From an uncultured Eubacteriales bacterium (GTDB taxonomy: Bacteria > Bacillota > Clostridia > Oscillospirales > Acutalibacteraceae), in assembly GCA_934486455.1 (NCBI GenBank), contig CAKSPR010000002.1, forward strand, positions 1 through 64,000: 64,000 nucleotides of DNA. The letters run 5' to 3'. The notes below the pieces were generated by a model. It searched no databases, was not told the origin of the DNA, and saw only the letters and a list, made by a program, of their open reading frames with translations. Shown one piece after another: positions 1 to 9,090 of the stretch. Both the position numbers and the translations under genes were made by a program. How positions within the stretch are numbered: position 1 is the stretch's first letter; each line of letters starts with the position of its first letter.

Positions 1-48
1 AAAGAGTATTCTGAGTGAAGGTACGAGCCAACGAAAAACGACTTTTAT

Positions 49-91
49 CCGCCGCCGTATCTTTTTTACAGATGCGGCGGTTTTATTTTTT
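49..91 (+). terminator. Hairpin with U-run before the hyd maturation genes
   Basis: A GC-rich inverted repeat (CCGCCG...CGGCGG, with flanking TATC/GATG pairing) is followed by TTTTATTTTTTT, the form of a Rho-independent terminator. It ends only about 18 bases before the first gene, leaving no room for a separate promoter. It is therefore either the end of an upstream gene with read-through, or an attenuator in the leader of the maturation operon. The upstream 48 bases hold no recognisable gene. Confidence 0.7.
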
Positions 92-108
92 TGAAAAGAG
101 GTTTTGAC

Positions 109-366
109 ATGGAAACAAGAGTTGCCGTTATGGCCATAATCGTCGAAAAAGGGGAGGCTGTGGAGGGCCTTAATTCACTGCTCCACCAATATCGGGATTT
201 CATAATCGGAAGAATGGGAATTCCCTACAGAGAAAAGAATATAAACATTGTGTCGGTGGCGCTGGACGCTCCCGCAGATACCATTTCCGCACTTGCGGGT
301 AAGCTTGGCAATATCGAGGGACTTAGCGTTAAAACGGCATATTCCACCGTTAAAGGCAATGAATAA
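109..366 (+). CDS. TM1266-type iron-only hydrogenase system regulator
   Basis: Small protein of 85 residues resembling the TM1266 family, ACT-like proteins usually annotated as 'iron-only hydrogenase system regulator' and found beside [FeFe]-hydrogenase maturases. Visible are the N-terminal METRVAVMAIIVE strand and a C-terminal stretch on interval/time-like residues (LSVKTAYSTV). The ATG at 109 is chosen over an upstream TTG because AAGAGG lies at the right distance. The end overlaps hydE by 8 bases, implying translational coupling. Its ligand and regulatory mechanism are not known; the assignment rests on size, sequence character and neighbours. Confidence 0.8.
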   Translation: METRVAVMAIIVEKGEAVEGLNSLLHQYRDFIIGRMGIPYREKNINIVSVALDAPADTISALAGKLGNIEGLSVKTAYSTVKGNE

Positions 367-1405
367 CCGTCTTTTTGCCCTTGTTGACTCTCTCGAAAAA
401 AATCGGTCGCTTTCGCTTGCCGAATATACCGAGCTTGTAGAGGGTCAGACCCCTTCTCTTTCGGAATATGCGGCGAAAAAGGCCGACAAGGCGAGAAAAA
501 GCATTTACGGCAACGCGGTTTATGTCAGAGGTCTTATCGAAATCGGCAATGTCTGCAAAAACGACTGCTTTTATTGCGGAATACGCAAATCAAACGGGCA
601 TTGCGACCGATATATCCTTAAAGAAAAGGATATTTTGCGCTGTGCAAAACAGGGGTATGAGCTGGGTTTTCGTACCTTCGTGCTGCAGGGAGGGGAAGGA
701 GTCTTTTCTCCCGACGCGATATGCCGAACGGTCAAAAAGCTTAAAGAAATGTTCCCCGATTGCGCCGTTACCCTGTCTCTCGGAGAATATGAGAGAGAGG
801 TTTTTGAGGCCTTCTTTTCGGCAGGAGCGGACAGATACCTTCTTCGCCATGAAACGGCAGACAAGGAGCATTATGAAAAGCTTCACCCAAAGGGCATGTC
901 CTTTGAGCGCCGCATGAGATGTCTTTATGACCTAAAGGACATCGGGTTTCAGGTGGGCTGCGGATTTATGGTGGGATCGCCTTTTCAGACGGCAAAAACC
1001 CTTGCAAAGGATCTTAAATTTGTTGAGGAGTTTTCCCCGGACATGTGCGGAATAGGCCCCTTTATTCCTGCCGACCACACGCCGTTTGAGAATTTTTCCG
1101 CAGGAAGCGCCGAGCAAACGGTATTTTTGCTGTCGCTCATCCGCCTTATAAAGCCCAACATCCTGCTCCCTTCAACCACCGCCCTCGGTACAATCGACCC
1201 GCTCGGCCGCGAAAAGGGAATACAGGCGGGAGCAAATGTGGTCATGCCGAATCTTTCTCCCGTCGAGGTCAGAAAGAAATACGCCCTTTACGACAACAAG
1301 ATCTGCACGGGAGAGGAATCGGCTCTGTGCCGCTCCTGCCTTAACAGACGAATGGAATCGATAGGCTACGAGATAGTCACCGACAGGGGAGATATAAAAA
1401 AATAA
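359..1405 (+). CDS. hydE: [FeFe]-hydrogenase maturation radical SAM enzyme HydE
   Basis: 348-residue radical S-adenosylmethionine enzyme that, with HydG and HydF, makes the 2Fe subcluster of the H-cluster in the cytoplasm. The SAM-cluster motif CKNDCFYC is at about C66, C70 and C73, followed by the expected barrel motifs (VLQGGEG, HPKGMS, GCGFMVGSPFQT). Length matches the family. The start is the ATG at 359, which overlaps the preceding stop; earlier in-frame starts would lie inside the upstream gene. It is first of the three maturases in the order hydE-hydG-hydF, with no promoter visible between them. No key residue appears missing. Confidence 0.97.
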   Translation: MNNRLFALVDSLEKNRSLSLAEYTELVEGQTPSLSEYAAKKADKARKSIYGNAVYVRGLIEIGNVCKNDCFYCGIRKSNGHCDRYILKEKDILRCAKQGYELGFRTFVLQGGEGVFSPDAICRTVKKLKEMFPDCAVTLSLGEYEREVFEAFFSAGADRYLLRHETADKEHYEKLHPKGMSFERRMRCLYDLKDIGFQVGCGFMVGSPFQTAKTLAKDLKFVEEFSPDMCGIGPFIPADHTPFENFSAGSAEQTVFLLSLIRLIKPNILLPSTTALGTIDPLGREKGIQAGANVVMPNLSPVEVRKKYALYDNKICTGEESALCRSCLNRRMESIGYEIVTDRGDIKK

Positions 1406-1449
1406 GTCTGACGGAAAGATAATCTGACCGTAAGAAAGGAAGAAAAAAC

Positions 1450-2898
1450 ATGTCAATCTATGACCCCAAATCACTTAAAGCCGAGGAATTCATCAACCAC
1501 GAGGAAATCCTCGAAACCATTAAATACGCCGAGCAAAACAAGCATAATATCGAGCTTATCGACAGCATACTTGAAAAGGCCCGCCCGGTTAAAAAGGGCA
1601 ACGAGACACACTGCGCCGGCCTTTCCCACAGGGAGGCATCGGTGCTTCTTGCCTGCGACATTCCCGAAAAGATCGAGGAAATGTACCGCCTTGCCGAAGA
1701 AATTAAGCTGGCCTTTTACGGCAACCGTATTGTTATGTTTGCTCCTCTTTATCTTTCAAACTATTGCGTCAACGGATGTCTTTACTGTCCATATCACCTG
1801 AAAAACAAGCATATTGCCCGAATAAAGCTTTCTCAGGAGGACATTAAAAGGGAGGTTATTGCTCTTCAGGATATGGGGCATAAGCGCCTTGCAATCGAGG
1901 CAGGTGAGGACCCGGTAAACAATCCCATCGAATACATTCTCGAATCCATAAAGACCATCTACTCCATACATCACAAAAACGGAGACATCAGGCGCGTTAA
2001 TGTAAATATCGCCGCCACCACGGTGGAAAACTACCGCAAGCTTAAGGAGGCGGGGATAGGCACATATATACTCTTCCAGGAAACATACAACAAAAAGAGC
2101 TATCTTGAGCTTCACCCCACAGGCCCTAAGCACGATTACGATTATCACACCGAGGCCATGGACAGAGCCATGGACGGCGGAATAGACGATGTGGGACTGG
2201 GTGTGCTTTTCGGTCTTGAGGGCTATCAGTATGAATTTGCGGGACTGCTTATGCATGCCGAGCATCTTGAGGCGGTGCACGGAGTGGGACCTCACACCAT
2301 AAGCGTGCCGAGAGTCAAGCATGCCGACGACATTGACCCCGACGCCTTCGACAACGGCCTCGACGACGAAATATTCGAAAAAATAGCCGCATGCATCCGC
2401 ATTGCCGTGCCCTATACCGGAATGATCATTTCCACAAGAGAAAGTCAGGAAGTAAGAGAAAAAATGCTTCAGCTGGGCGTTTCCCAGATAAGCGGAGCTT
2501 CCCGCACATCGGTGGGCGGATATTGCGAGGAGGAACGCCCCCACGATTCCGAGCAGTTTGATGTATCGGATCAGCGCACCCTCGATGAGGTTGTCAACTG
2601 GCTTATGAAAATGGGATTTGTACCCTCATTCTGCACCGCCTGCTATCGCGAGGGCAGAACGGGAGACAGGTTTATGAGCCTGTGCAAGAGCGGGCAGATA
2701 CTCAATTGCTGCCACCCCAACGCCCTTATGACCCTTACCGAATATCTTGAGGATTATGCAAGCGAGGACACCAAAAAGGTGGGATACAAGCTTATTGAAG
2801 AGGAGCTTAAAAAAATTCCCAAGGATAAGGTCAGGGAAATAGCAAAGGCCAACATCGAGCAGATCAAAAATTCCAACCGACGGGATTTCCGCTTTTAA
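1450..2898 (+). CDS. hydG: [FeFe]-hydrogenase maturation tyrosine lyase HydG
   Basis: 482-residue radical SAM tyrosine lyase (ThiH-like) that cleaves tyrosine to p-cresol and delivers CO and cyanide to iron for the H-cluster. The N-terminal SAM-cluster motif CVNGCLYC lies at C106/C110/C113. The C-terminal auxiliary cluster shows the diagnostic CX2CX22C arrangement at C395, C398 and C421. Full family length. It begins 44 bases after hydE behind GAAAGGAAG and is followed closely by hydF. Nothing is missing, so the pathway looks complete. Confidence 0.97.
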   Translation: MSIYDPKSLKAEEFINHEEILETIKYAEQNKHNIELIDSILEKARPVKKGNETHCAGLSHREASVLLACDIPEKIEEMYRLAEEIKLAFYGNRIVMFAPLYLSNYCVNGCLYCPYHLKNKHIARIKLSQEDIKREVIALQDMGHKRLAIEAGEDPVNNPIEYILESIKTIYSIHHKNGDIRRVNVNIAATTVENYRKLKEAGIGTYILFQETYNKKSYLELHPTGPKHDYDYHTEAMDRAMDGGIDDVGLGVLFGLEGYQYEFAGLLMHAEHLEAVHGVGPHTISVPRVKHADDIDPDAFDNGLDDEIFEKIAACIRIAVPYTGMIISTRESQEVREKMLQLGVSQISGASRTSVGGYCEEERPHDSEQFDVSDQRTLDEVVNWLMKMGFVPSFCTACYREGRTGDRFMSLCKSGQILNCCHPNALMTLTEYLEDYASEDTKKVGYKLIEEELKKIPKDKVREIAKANIEQIKNSNRRDFRF

Positions 2899-2910
2899 GG
2901 GGGAAGGAAA

Positions 2911-4113
2911 ATGGGACTTAACGACACTGTGTCGGCAGAAAGACCGCACATCGGCTTTTTCGGGCTGAGAAACGCCGGTAAATCCAGCGTGGTAAACGCC
3001 GTAACGGGGCAGAAGCTGTCCCTCGTTTCGGACATTAAGGGCACCACCACCGACCCGGTAAAAAAGGCCATGGAGCTTTTACCCATAGGCCCGGTTGTCA
3101 TAATCGACACTCCCGGCATCGACGACAGCGGCAAGCTTGGCGAAATGCGTGTAAAACGCACCATGCAGGTGCTTGAACAAACCGACATCGCACTTCTCAT
3201 AATCGACGGACAAAAGGGGCTGTCGCCTGCCGACAGGCATCTTATAGAGCTTTTTGAGCAAAAAAACATCCCCTACATAAAGGTGTTTAATAAGTCTGAT
3301 AAGCTTAAAGAAATCCCGAAAGCGGGTCAAAACGAGACATATGTGTGCGCCACAAGCGGCGAGGGAATATACGACCTTAAAGAAATGATAGGCAGGGCGG
3401 CCAAGCTTTCCCAACCCGAGAGGCCGCTCATCTCCGATCTTATAGAGCCGGGGGATGTGGCGGTGCTTGTTGTGCCCATCGATTCGGCGGCGCCCAAGGG
3501 CAGGCTGATATTACCTCAGCAACAGACCGTTCGGGCAATTCTCGACGCGGGGGCAATCGCGGTTGTCACGAGGGAAAAGGAGCTTGAAGCCACCCTTTCC
3601 TCACTTAAAAGCAAGCCCAAAATTGTCATAACCGATTCCCAGGCTTTTGAGCAGGTCGATAAAATCACGCCGAGGAACATAACCCTTACCTCCTTTTCGA
3701 TACTTTTTGCCCGCTATAAGGGCGATCTTAAAGAGGCAGTAAAGGGAGCGGCGGCACTTGACAGCCTTAACAACGGCAGCAGGGTTCTCATTTCCGAAGG
3801 CTGTACCCACCACCGCCAGTGCGACGACATCGGCACGGTCAAAATGCCCAAATGGGTAGAAAAATACACCGGCAAAAAGCTGAGCTTTGAATTTACCTCG
3901 GGCGGGGAATTCCCCGACGATCCGACAGGCTTTGATCTTGTTATACACTGCGGAGGCTGTATGCTCGGCGAGCGGGAAATGAAATCCCGCATAAGACGGT
4001 GCGTCGAGAAAAATGTGCCCATAACAAACTACGGCATCGCCATTGCCCGGATGAACGGCATTCTCGACCGCTCGGTGAAAGCCTTTCCCGACATTGCCGC
4101 AATTTTAAAGTGA
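2911..4113 (+). CDS. hydF: [FeFe]-hydrogenase maturation GTPase/scaffold HydF
   Basis: 400-residue GTPase and scaffold on which the 2Fe precursor is assembled before transfer to apo-HydA. The N-terminal Ras-like domain shows the P-loop (GLRNAGKS, about residue 14), the G3 motif DTPGID and the G4 motif NKSD. The C-terminal cluster domain holds CTHHRQ and, about 50 residues later, HCGGC, the HydF iron-sulfur ligands. It starts 12 bases after hydG with AAGGGGGAAGG as ribosome site, and a strong terminator follows at 4149, so hydF ends the maturation operon. Confidence 0.96.
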   Translation: MGLNDTVSAERPHIGFFGLRNAGKSSVVNAVTGQKLSLVSDIKGTTTDPVKKAMELLPIGPVVIIDTPGIDDSGKLGEMRVKRTMQVLEQTDIALLIIDGQKGLSPADRHLIELFEQKNIPYIKVFNKSDKLKEIPKAGQNETYVCATSGEGIYDLKEMIGRAAKLSQPERPLISDLIEPGDVAVLVVPIDSAAPKGRLILPQQQTVRAILDAGAIAVVTREKELEATLSSLKSKPKIVITDSQAFEQVDKITPRNITLTSFSILFARYKGDLKEAVKGAAALDSLNNGSRVLISEGCTHHRQCDDIGTVKMPKWVEKYTGKKLSFEFTSGGEFPDDPTGFDLVIHCGGCMLGEREMKSRIRRCVEKNVPITNYGIAIARMNGILDRSVKAFPDIAAILK

Positions 4114-4148
4114 CGGTTAAGGTCGGCGGGAAAGGGGTACCGCTGTGC

Positions 4149-4186
4149 AAAAGAGCCTTCGGAAAAAACGAAGGCTCTTTTACTGT
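4149..4186 (+). terminator. Terminator after hydF
   Basis: A perfect 13-base inverted repeat (AAAAGAGCCTTCG with its complement) around a short A-rich loop, its 3' arm ending in TTTT. It closes the maturation operon before the next gene, which has its own ribosome site. Confidence 0.85.
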
Positions 4187-4265
4187 TGCATTTAAGAGGA
4201 AAATGTGATATGTTTTTATTGTAATTCAAAATAATTTTTTGTCGCCGAAAAGATCGGAGGTAAAA

Positions 4266-4931
4266 ATGGAAATTTTCAAAAAGGCACTGGAAAACGGAAG
4301 GTTTACAAAGCTCGCCACCAAAAAAACAAGGGCGTTTCTTTTGATAATCGTGGTCGTTCTCATTATCGCGATAATAGTAAATCCCTTTAAAAGCGAAACC
4401 GTGCAGTCGGTTAAAGATCAGCTTGAAAGCAACATTAAAAAGCTCGAAAACAATCCCGATGCCGCCGAGACCGAAAACACAGCCCTTTCGGGGGTGCTTT
4501 ACGACGAGCTTGCCGCCAGGCTTTCGGAGGGCGAATATGTCTTTTATATTTTTACCGAGCAAAAATCGGTCATAAAAAAGAATGTCGACGGCGACGGGGA
4601 TAAATACACCTTCGAGCTTTCGGGAGAGCAGTACGGCGACCTTTCGGGGAAAAAATATTTTTACGACGGAAGCGACCTGTACGATACAACAAAGACCCTT
4701 GAAAAGCTGAGCGACAAGCAGGGAAAGCAGATTTTGTCGAAGCTTTTGCCCTATCTTCCCGAGAGCTTTTGTCCCACACAAAGCTTTGACCGACTTGTTG
4801 CCTTTGCCGATAAAAACACCCTTGAAATGAGCGAGGCCTTTTTCGGACAAAGCGCCAGGGCCTATATTGACGACAAATGCTTTATACAGCAGTGGGAGGG
4901 CGGAATTTGCAAAATTGCCTTTAAAAAATAG
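4266..4931 (+). CDS. Unrecognised single-pass membrane protein
   Basis: A 221-residue protein I cannot assign to a family. It has a basic N terminus, one strong hydrophobic segment at about residues 24-42 (LLIIVVVLIIAIIV), then a charged, extracytoplasmic-looking domain with many Lys/Asp/Glu and short beta-prone stretches (KKYFYDGSDLYDTTKTL). There is no lipobox or sortase signal. The ATG at 4266 is preferred because ATCGGAGG precedes it; an in-frame TTG 27 bases upstream lacks a site. It lies alone between terminators, so the neighbourhood gives no functional clue. Confidence 0.75.
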   Translation: MEIFKKALENGRFTKLATKKTRAFLLIIVVVLIIAIIVNPFKSETVQSVKDQLESNIKKLENNPDAAETENTALSGVLYDELAARLSEGEYVFYIFTEQKSVIKKNVDGDGDKYTFELSGEQYGDLSGKKYFYDGSDLYDTTKTLEKLSDKQGKQILSKLLPYLPESFCPTQSFDRLVAFADKNTLEMSEAFFGQSARAYIDDKCFIQQWEGGICKIAFKK

Positions 4932-5003
4932 CCGCAAATGCCGTTTTCAAAGGGATGAAGAAGCAACTGCCGCCTGCACATCAAAACAGAACACAAAAAG
5001 CAA

Positions 5004-5048
5004 ACACCCGTTTTGGGAGTACAGTCTCTTAAAACGGGTGTTTTTTTG
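5004..5048. terminator. Bidirectional terminator between convergent genes
   Basis: An 11-base perfect inverted repeat (ACACCCGTTTT and its complement) with a T-run on the + side (TTTTTTT) and a weaker TTGCTTTTTG on the - side. It separates the + membrane-protein gene from the converging acyl-CoA ligase fusion and can serve both. Confidence 0.8.
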
Positions 5049-5053
5049 TCATG

Positions 5054-7561
5054 CTAATTGGATTTAAGCCCCAGCCGCTTTGCGGCGTCGTCTCTCATTT
5101 TAAATTTAAGAATTTTTCCGGCGGCGTTCATGGGGAAGGAATCGACAAATTCCACATACCTGGGCACCTTGTGGCGAGCCATGTTTGCGCCGATAAAGTC
5201 CTTCATTTCCTGCTCGGTCATCTGCTCGCCCTCCTTGAGGATTATGCAGGCCATGACCTCCTCGCCGTATTTTTCGTCGGGTACACCGATAACCTGCACG
5301 TCGCTGACCTTGGGATTGGTATAGATGAACTCCTCTATCTCCTTAGGATAGATGTTTTCTCCGCCGCGGATTATCATGTCTTTAAGACGGCCTGTTATGC
5401 GGTAATTCCCTTCGGGCGTGCGGCAGGCAAGATCCCCTGTATGGAGCCATCCGTCCCTGTCTATGGCCGAAGCGGTGGCCTTGGGCATCTTGTAGTAGCC
5501 CTTCATGATGTTATAGCCTCTGGCCACAAATTCGCCTATGACCCCGTCGTCGCAGTCAAGACCCGTCTCGGGGTCGACTATTTTGCATTCGATCTCGGGA
5601 AGCGGCCGCCCGACGGTGTTGACCCTGACATCAACGCTGTCGTCGGTGGAGGACATTGTACAGCCGGGAGAGGATTCGGTCTGTCCGTAAACAATGGTTA
5701 TTTCCTTCATGTTCATTTTGTTTATAACATCATTCATTGCCGAAACGGGGCAGGGGCTTCCGGCCATTATTCCGGTGCGCATATATGAAAAATCGGTCTT
5801 TTCAAAATCCGGGTGGGAAAGCAGAGCAATAAACATTGTGGGAACGCCGTGAAAGGCGGTAATGTGTTCGTTGTTGATACATGCAAGGGCGGGCTTCGGC
5901 GAAAAATAGGGGAGAGGCAGAAGGGTGGCGCCGTGGGTCATTGCCGCCGTCATTGCAAGCACCATTCCGAAGCAGTGAAACATGGGTACCTGAATCATCA
6001 TGCGATCGGCGGTTGAAAGATCCATTCGGTCGCCGATGCATTTGCCGTTGTTGACAATGTTATAGTGGGTAAGCATAACCCCCTTGGGGAATCCTGTAGT
6101 GCCCGAGGTGTATTGCATGTTGCAGACATCGTCCTTATCCACCCCGGCGGCCATGCGGTAGACCTCCTCAACAGGCACCTGAGAGGCACGGTCGACCGCC
6201 TCGTTCCAGGTAAGACAGCCCTTTTGGCGGTATCCTACCGTTATGACATTTCTGAGGAAGGGCAGGCGTTTGCTGTGAAGCTGACCGCCGTTTTTGATGT
6301 TTTCAAGCTCGGGACAAAGCTCGGCCACGATCCGGCCGTAATCGGTGTCCTTGGAGCCTTTGGTCATAATGAGGGTGTGGGTGTCCGACTGCTTTAAAAG
6401 ATATTCGGCCTCGTGAATTTTATAGGCGGTGTTGACAGTCACAAGTACCGCTCCGATTTTTACCGCAGCCCAAAAGGCAATGTACCACTGAGGGACATTT
6501 GACGCCCAAACGGCAATGTGAGATCCCGCCCCGACCCCCATTGCGATGAGCGCGCGGGCAAAGGTATCCACATCATCTCTGAACTGGCTGTATGTGCGGG
6601 TGTAATCAAGGGTGGTGTATTTAAAGGCGTATTGATCGGGAAATTCTTCAACCATGCGGTCGAGCACATCGGAAAATGTGGCATCGATAAGAAGATCCTT
6701 TTTCCAGGGGAAAACTCCGGTGTGGCGCTTGTTGTAATAAAGCACCTTTTCGTTTTTGGAGGTGTCGCTGAACTGCTTTATAAAGTTTATAAACTGGGAA
6801 AAGATGATTTCGCTGTCGTCAAGCTCGGGACACCAGGTCGGATCCCACACAAGAGAGATAAATCCGTCGTAATTGACCGACCGCAAAGCCAGCATAATGT
6901 CCTTGATGGGAAGCTCGCCCTCTCCCGCAAGGCAGTGGGATATTCCCTCATCGGTCATTTCGGCGTCGCTGAAATGGACAAGGCGTACATAGGCTCCGAG
7001 ATTTGTGATTATCTGCTCGGGGGTTTCCCCGCCCGAAAAATATGCGGCCGAAAGGCTCCAGAGAGCGGCGAGATTGTCGTCGGCAAAGCGGTTGAGCATA
7101 TCTCTCAAAGCGGCGGTATTGCCGAAAACGCCCGATGTTTCAAGAAGGAGTGTAACACCGTTTTGTTTGGCAACGGGAAGCACCCTTTCGATGAGTCGGG
7201 CGGTGGTTTCAAAGCCCTGCTCGTTTGCGGGGTCGCCTATTGCCTTTAAGCGGATATTGGGAATTTTAAGATTTTTTGCGATTTCGGCGCATTTAACGAT
7301 TTCTTCAAAGGCTTGGTCTGCCTTTTGTGCGTCGGCAGTGTCGCAAACGGCGTCGATGCACGGAATGGAAAGCTCCTTTTCGTGAAGACGGCGGAGGGTG
7401 GCGGCCGCGGCGTAATCGTGGAAGGCTCCGTCCTTTTCGGTGAAAAGGCGGTTGTGGATGTTGTGAAGCTCGATGCCCTCAAAGCCGAGATCAACGGCTA
7501 TATCGCAAAATTCTTCAAAGCTGTTGTCGTGCCAGCCGCGGGTGGAAAATGACAGTTTCAT
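5054..7561 (-). CDS. TIM-barrel (sugar isomerase-like)/acyl-CoA ligase fusion
   Basis: 835-residue two-domain protein. Residues 1 to about 265 resemble xylose-isomerase-like TIM barrels (sugar phosphate isomerase/epimerase). Residues about 275-835 are an AMP-forming acyl-CoA ligase with YTSGTTGFPKG, YGQTESS, the hinge GRLKDMIIRGGEN and the C-terminal lysine motif AAGKILK, so the ligase looks active. In the barrel two of the usual four metal ligands appear lost: the Asp/His strand reads AALWSLSA and the last Glu strand reads FISLVWDP; LLLET and LVHFSD remain. It follows the LeuA-like gene by 4 bases with GAGGAGG, so the two are co-expressed behind the leucine T-box. Substrate unknown; branched-chain or medium-chain acids are plausible. 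Confidence 0.88.
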   Translation of the reverse strand: MKLSFSTRGWHDNSFEEFCDIAVDLGFEGIELHNIHNRLFTEKDGAFHDYAAAATLRRLHEKELSIPCIDAVCDTADAQKADQAFEEIVKCAEIAKNLKIPNIRLKAIGDPANEQGFETTARLIERVLPVAKQNGVTLLLETSGVFGNTAALRDMLNRFADDNLAALWSLSAAYFSGGETPEQIITNLGAYVRLVHFSDAEMTDEGISHCLAGEGELPIKDIMLALRSVNYDGFISLVWDPTWCPELDDSEIIFSQFINFIKQFSDTSKNEKVLYYNKRHTGVFPWKKDLLIDATFSDVLDRMVEEFPDQYAFKYTTLDYTRTYSQFRDDVDTFARALIAMGVGAGSHIAVWASNVPQWYIAFWAAVKIGAVLVTVNTAYKIHEAEYLLKQSDTHTLIMTKGSKDTDYGRIVAELCPELENIKNGGQLHSKRLPFLRNVITVGYRQKGCLTWNEAVDRASQVPVEEVYRMAAGVDKDDVCNMQYTSGTTGFPKGVMLTHYNIVNNGKCIGDRMDLSTADRMMIQVPMFHCFGMVLAMTAAMTHGATLLPLPYFSPKPALACINNEHITAFHGVPTMFIALLSHPDFEKTDFSYMRTGIMAGSPCPVSAMNDVINKMNMKEITIVYGQTESSPGCTMSSTDDSVDVRVNTVGRPLPEIECKIVDPETGLDCDDGVIGEFVARGYNIMKGYYKMPKATASAIDRDGWLHTGDLACRTPEGNYRITGRLKDMIIRGGENIYPKEIEEFIYTNPKVSDVQVIGVPDEKYGEEVMACIILKEGEQMTEQEMKDFIGANMARHKVPRYVEFVDSFPMNAAGKILKFKMRDDAAKRLGLKSN

Positions 7562-7565
7562 TTTT

Positions 7566-8945
7566 TTAAACCTCCTCGTAAACGATCTTGTTTACGGCGC
7601 TGATATATGCCCTGATGCTGGCGCCGATAATGTCGGTGGAAATACCGTTGCCGGAATAAAGCTTTCCGCCCGAGCGCAGTCTTACCAGCGCCGAGCCCAT
7701 TGCCTCTTTTCCTTCGGTAACGGCCTGTATCTGAAAATCGTCAAGTTCAAAGTGGCGGCCGATTATCTGGTTTATGCTTAAAAATGCGGCGTCGATAGGA
7801 CCGTCGCCGACGCTTATGCCCTGTATTTCCTTTCCGTCCTTTAAAAGAACGATGTGGGCGCTGGCGGTGATTATATTTCCGTTGTTGATGACATAGGATT
7901 TGAGGGTGTATGTGGCGGGAACCTGAAGGGCGGTACTGGCGACGATGGCGTCAAGCTCCTTTTGACCTACCGCCTTTTTGGCGGCCACCCTTAAAAATTC
8001 GTCGTATACCCTCTGCTCGTCCTCCTCCGAAAGGTCATATCCGAGCTTTCTTACGGCGGCCGAAACATCGTTTTTGCTGTCCTTAATGTCAAGCATTTCG
8101 CCGTTTTGCTCGGAGGAGCTTACGGTTACGGCGGTTTGCTCGTTTTTGGCGTTTGCGATTATCCATTTTATCTGCTTGACCGTGCGGTGTATCTCGGTGG
8201 TTTTGATGTTTGTTTTAATATCATAGCTGTTGCCGCAGCTTGTTATCATGGAAACAAAGGAGTCGGTCTCGGCCGCGTCGCAGCAAACGCCTGTCTTGAC
8301 CGCGCAAGCTCCGCTTTTGACGGCAAGAATGGAGCAGGCCGAGGCAAGGCCGTTTTTGTCGCTGCATTTTACCCCTATGGGGATGTCAATTTCAGCAGAT
8401 ATACTTTTTACAAATTCGGCAAAATCGTCGGGCATCATTTCGGCCGCGTCGTCGCAAAGGGTGACGGTGTCTGCTCCCGCTTCGGCGGCGGCCTTGACGG
8501 CCTTTTTGAGGAAATCGGTCTCGGCTCTTGTGGCGTCCCCGGCGCAGAACTCCACATTACCGACCTTCTGCTTTGCGCTCTGCACGGCGGAGACTATGTA
8601 TTGGAGAATCCTTTCGGGCTTTTTGTGGCATGTGTATTCCATTCCGACGGGGGAAAGGGGAAGCTCTATGCGAATTGAGCGGCGCGGAATGTCGCAAAGA
8701 GCCTCGGCGGCATGCTCTATGCTTTGTTCACCGACGCCTGCGGCCACCGATATGACGGCGTTTTTAACAAAGGACGACAGGGTTTTTATAAGAAGAATGT
8801 CGGTTCTCGGTATCTCGATTTCGGGAAGCTCGATAACATCCGCATTAAGCTTTTCAAGCTGTCGGGCGATCTCGATCTTTTCCTTAAAGCTAAAGCTGCT
8901 TTCGGGTTTTGAAAGCGTTGTGTCGGCAATTTTGATTGTTCTCAT
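7566..8945 (-). CDS. LeuA-like protein lacking catalytic residues
   Basis: 459 residues related to 2-isopropylmalate synthase (DRE-TIM metallolyases) but probably not an active synthase. The N-terminal motif reads DTTLSKPES instead of DTTLRDGEQ, so the catalytic Arg is gone. The metal-binding HxH strand reads GVKCSDKNGLA, and the usual GERAGN segment is not recognisable. The C-terminal LeuA regulatory domain (about 340-459) is well kept: VPATYTLKSY, GDGPIDAAF and TEGKEAMGSALVRL. Start ATG at 8945 with AAAGGAA. It is first in a two-gene operon behind a T-box. A leucine-sensing partner of the downstream ligase is possible (inference); a divergent active enzyme is less likely. Confidence 0.85.
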   Translation of the reverse strand: MRTIKIADTTLSKPESSFSFKEKIEIARQLEKLNADVIELPEIEIPRTDILLIKTLSSFVKNAVISVAAGVGEQSIEHAAEALCDIPRRSIRIELPLSPVGMEYTCHKKPERILQYIVSAVQSAKQKVGNVEFCAGDATRAETDFLKKAVKAAAEAGADTVTLCDDAAEMMPDDFAEFVKSISAEIDIPIGVKCSDKNGLASACSILAVKSGACAVKTGVCCDAAETDSFVSMITSCGNSYDIKTNIKTTEIHRTVKQIKWIIANAKNEQTAVTVSSSEQNGEMLDIKDSKNDVSAAVRKLGYDLSEEDEQRVYDEFLRVAAKKAVGQKELDAIVASTALQVPATYTLKSYVINNGNIITASAHIVLLKDGKEIQGISVGDGPIDAAFLSINQIIGRHFELDDFQIQAVTEGKEAMGSALVRLRSGGKLYSGNGISTDIIGASIRAYISAVNKIVYEEV

Positions 8946-9090
8946 AAAAACTGTTCCTTTCTTTTGATTGGTTGAAAAGCGTTTTTCGACTTTTTTTACA
9001 AGGAGGACGTTTACACTCCTTTTTATTTTGTGGCTGACATTAACGGCAGAGAACGGGCGTTATGCTCTGTCGTAGGCGGCGAAAACGCCG

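Noticed and set aside
8990..9050. Terminator on the + strand (AAGGAG/CTCCTT followed by T-run)
   Set aside because: No + strand gene precedes it; it lies in the untranslated leader of the - strand operon and is probably chance.
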